Of a stretch of DNA of 20,144 bases, positions 18,795 to 20,144 are shown piece by piece (positions within the stretch are counted from its first letter, which is position 1; each line of letters begins with the position of its first letter). This stretch comes from Lachnospiraceae bacterium (GTDB lineage Bacteria > Bacillota > Clostridia > Lachnospirales > Lachnospiraceae), in assembly GCA_017477005.1 (NCBI GenBank), contig JAFUXY010000113.1, positions 1-20,144 of the forward strand, read 5' to 3'. A program made the translations under genes and the position numbers. The notes beneath the pieces were generated by a model that worked only from the letters and a program-made list of their open reading frames with translations, did not search any database and was not told the DNA's origin.

Positions 18795-20131
18795 ATCTTG
18801 TTAGCTTTTATACATCCCTGCTTTCGTGGTTTACGGTTGTGCCGGCAGCCGCACTGTGCTTTGCGCCGATGAAGAACCAGATGCGTACACGCCCCAAGAT
18901 CCAGGTACTCCATACCTCCGTGCTGCTTTTTCTGCTGCTCATAATCATGGCGCTGCTTGAAACAAGGTTTTCCCTTGCGTATAATGCGTTGCTTCTGCCG
19001 CTCATGCTCGTTGCCTTTGCCTTCTATCACAGGAGCCTTCGGACCCCTGTTTACAAAAGCCTGGCTGTTTTTATGTTGGTGTTTGCTTTTATGAGTTTTC
19101 TGTCCAACTGCGCCAATGGCTACGATGCCTGGCTGCATCCTACTTATACCCTCAATGATTTCAGCCTGCAGGCGGCTGTCTTTCAAGCGATCCTCACTTT
19201 GGCGGTCGCAGCGATCCTCTTTCTTCCCGTATCGAGATTTGGCGGTTATTTGATCGATCATTTCGATATTCCACGGGCATATTATGCGACGATTCCAGTC
19301 TCGGCTATCTTTCTCACATACAATCTGCTGATCTCGCCGCGAAAATATGAAACCCTCTATGTCAATCGGATAGCCCTTGTCTTCTGGGGCTTTCTGGTAC
19401 TGTTCCTCAGTTTGCTTTGCCTTTTGTGCGTTCTGTTCTACTTTATTGTGTCCGGTATGATGGAAAAAGCGAAGACGGATGAAAGGAATCGTTTTCTGGA
19501 GATGCAGGAAAGCGCCTATCTCGCCCAGCAGAGATATATGGAAGAGACGGCGAAGGTAAGCCACGACTTCAAGCATACGATCAGCGTTCTCGTCGAGCTA
19601 TCAACGGATGGGAATATGGAAGCTGTCAGAAATTATCTGAACGACTACCTGGCCGCCCTGCCTCGAAAGGAAACGGCTTATTTTTCGGAAAATACGGCGG
19701 TCAACGCCCTCTTGAATTATTATATGCATCTTGCGCAAAACAACGGAATTGATTTGGAGTGGGAGATAGACATCCCCAAAGGGCTGTCCGTTTCAGACAT
19801 TGACCTCTGCGGGATTTTGGGGAATATTCTGGAAAATGCTGTCCTCGCCTGTGGGACGATTGAGAATGGGGAAAAGTATATCGACCTTGCGGTTCGGTTT
19901 GAGGATGGTGGAATTCTCTATATCGTGGCGACAAACTCCTTTGACGGGCGGATCCGGCAAAAAGAGGGACATTATTTTTCGACCCGCCGATCCGGACAGG
20001 GGATGGGGTTGATCTCTATTGCCCAGGCTGCGGAGAAATATGGCGGCTCGGCCAGGTTTGCCCATGAAGGAACGGAATTTTATTCGGATGTGGTGCTGCC
20101 TGCAGGCGGTGTTTCATCTGCGGAAATTTGA
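18791..20131 (+). CDS. AgrC/ComD-like sensor histidine kinase (GHKL ATPase)
   Basis: A 446-residue membrane kinase. About six to seven helices fill residues 1-225, as in peptide-sensing kinases of this class. The phospho-acceptor region is SHDFKHTI (His258), followed by the ATP-binding domain with NILENAVLAC (Asn345 region) and GQGMGLISIAQAAEKYGG. It starts inside the stop of the LytTR regulator. The membrane part suggests detection of a peptide or membrane signal, but no agrB- or agrD-like gene is in the window, so the ligand is unknown. The reading frame is complete, 13 bp before the window ends. Confidence 0.92.
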   Translation: MNLVSFYTSLLSWFTVVPAAALCFAPMKNQMRTRPKIQVLHTSVLLFLLLIIMALLETRFSLAYNALLLPLMLVAFAFYHRSLRTPVYKSLAVFMLVFAFMSFLSNCANGYDAWLHPTYTLNDFSLQAAVFQAILTLAVAAILFLPVSRFGGYLIDHFDIPRAYYATIPVSAIFLTYNLLISPRKYETLYVNRIALVFWGFLVLFLSLLCLLCVLFYFIVSGMMEKAKTDERNRFLEMQESAYLAQQRYMEETAKVSHDFKHTISVLVELSTDGNMEAVRNYLNDYLAALPRKETAYFSENTAVNALLNYYMHLAQNNGIDLEWEIDIPKGLSVSDIDLCGILGNILENAVLACGTIENGEKYIDLAVRFEDGGILYIVATNSFDGRIRQKEGHYFSTRRSGQGMGLISIAQAAEKYGGSARFAHEGTEFYSDVVLPAGGVSSAEI

Positions 20132-20144
20132 TTCGGAAGGCACC

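Overview
The window looks like a chromosomal piece of a Clostridia-type Firmicute, most likely Lachnospiraceae. The clues are GGAGG-type ribosome binding sites, frequent TTG/GTG starts, the tgt-yajC gene order, a Gram-positive lipoprotein sugar-binding protein with two permeases and no local ATPase, and AgrC/LytTR-type signalling. No RNA genes, insertion sequences or CRISPR arrays were seen.

Layout. (1) 1-2270: a tgt gene (tRNA-guanine transglycosylase) interrupted by two in-frame TAG codons, then yajC, a terminator, and a maltose/galactoside O-acetyltransferase closed by a second terminator. (2) 2294-11462: a galactoside-use locus. Binding protein and two permeases run on the minus strand. 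Divergently, an AraC-type regulator is followed 4 bp later by a membrane diguanylate cyclase. Behind a bidirectional terminator lies a large minus-strand LacZ-type beta-galactosidase. The binding-protein and lacZ promoters share an almost identical two-block operator at nearly the same distance from a perfect TATAAT, so the AraC protein probably controls import and hydrolysis together. (3) 11479-12914: a MATE efflux pump divergent from lacZ. (4) 12918-15110: eight copies of a 14-bp core at a 33-bp period, starting 3 bp after the MATE stop and running into the translation-start region of an AT-rich AAA ATPase with a C-terminal PD-(D/E)XK-like domain, then a small YcxB-like membrane protein. (5) 15136-20131: a signalling cluster. 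A minus-strand hybrid histidine kinase (Cache-HisKA-HATPase-REC-HPt) is divergent from a LytTR response regulator that overlaps an AgrC-like sensor kinase. A pair of 20-bp-spaced direct repeats sits between the divergent promoters.

The best candidate for something undescribed is the 33-bp array with its ATPase. Each unit carries a Shine-Dalgarno-like GGAG and a GTG or ATG codon, the period is exactly 11 codons or about three helical turns, and a plausible promoter lies inside the array. The shared AraC operator and the two amber codons in tgt are the next most useful observations.
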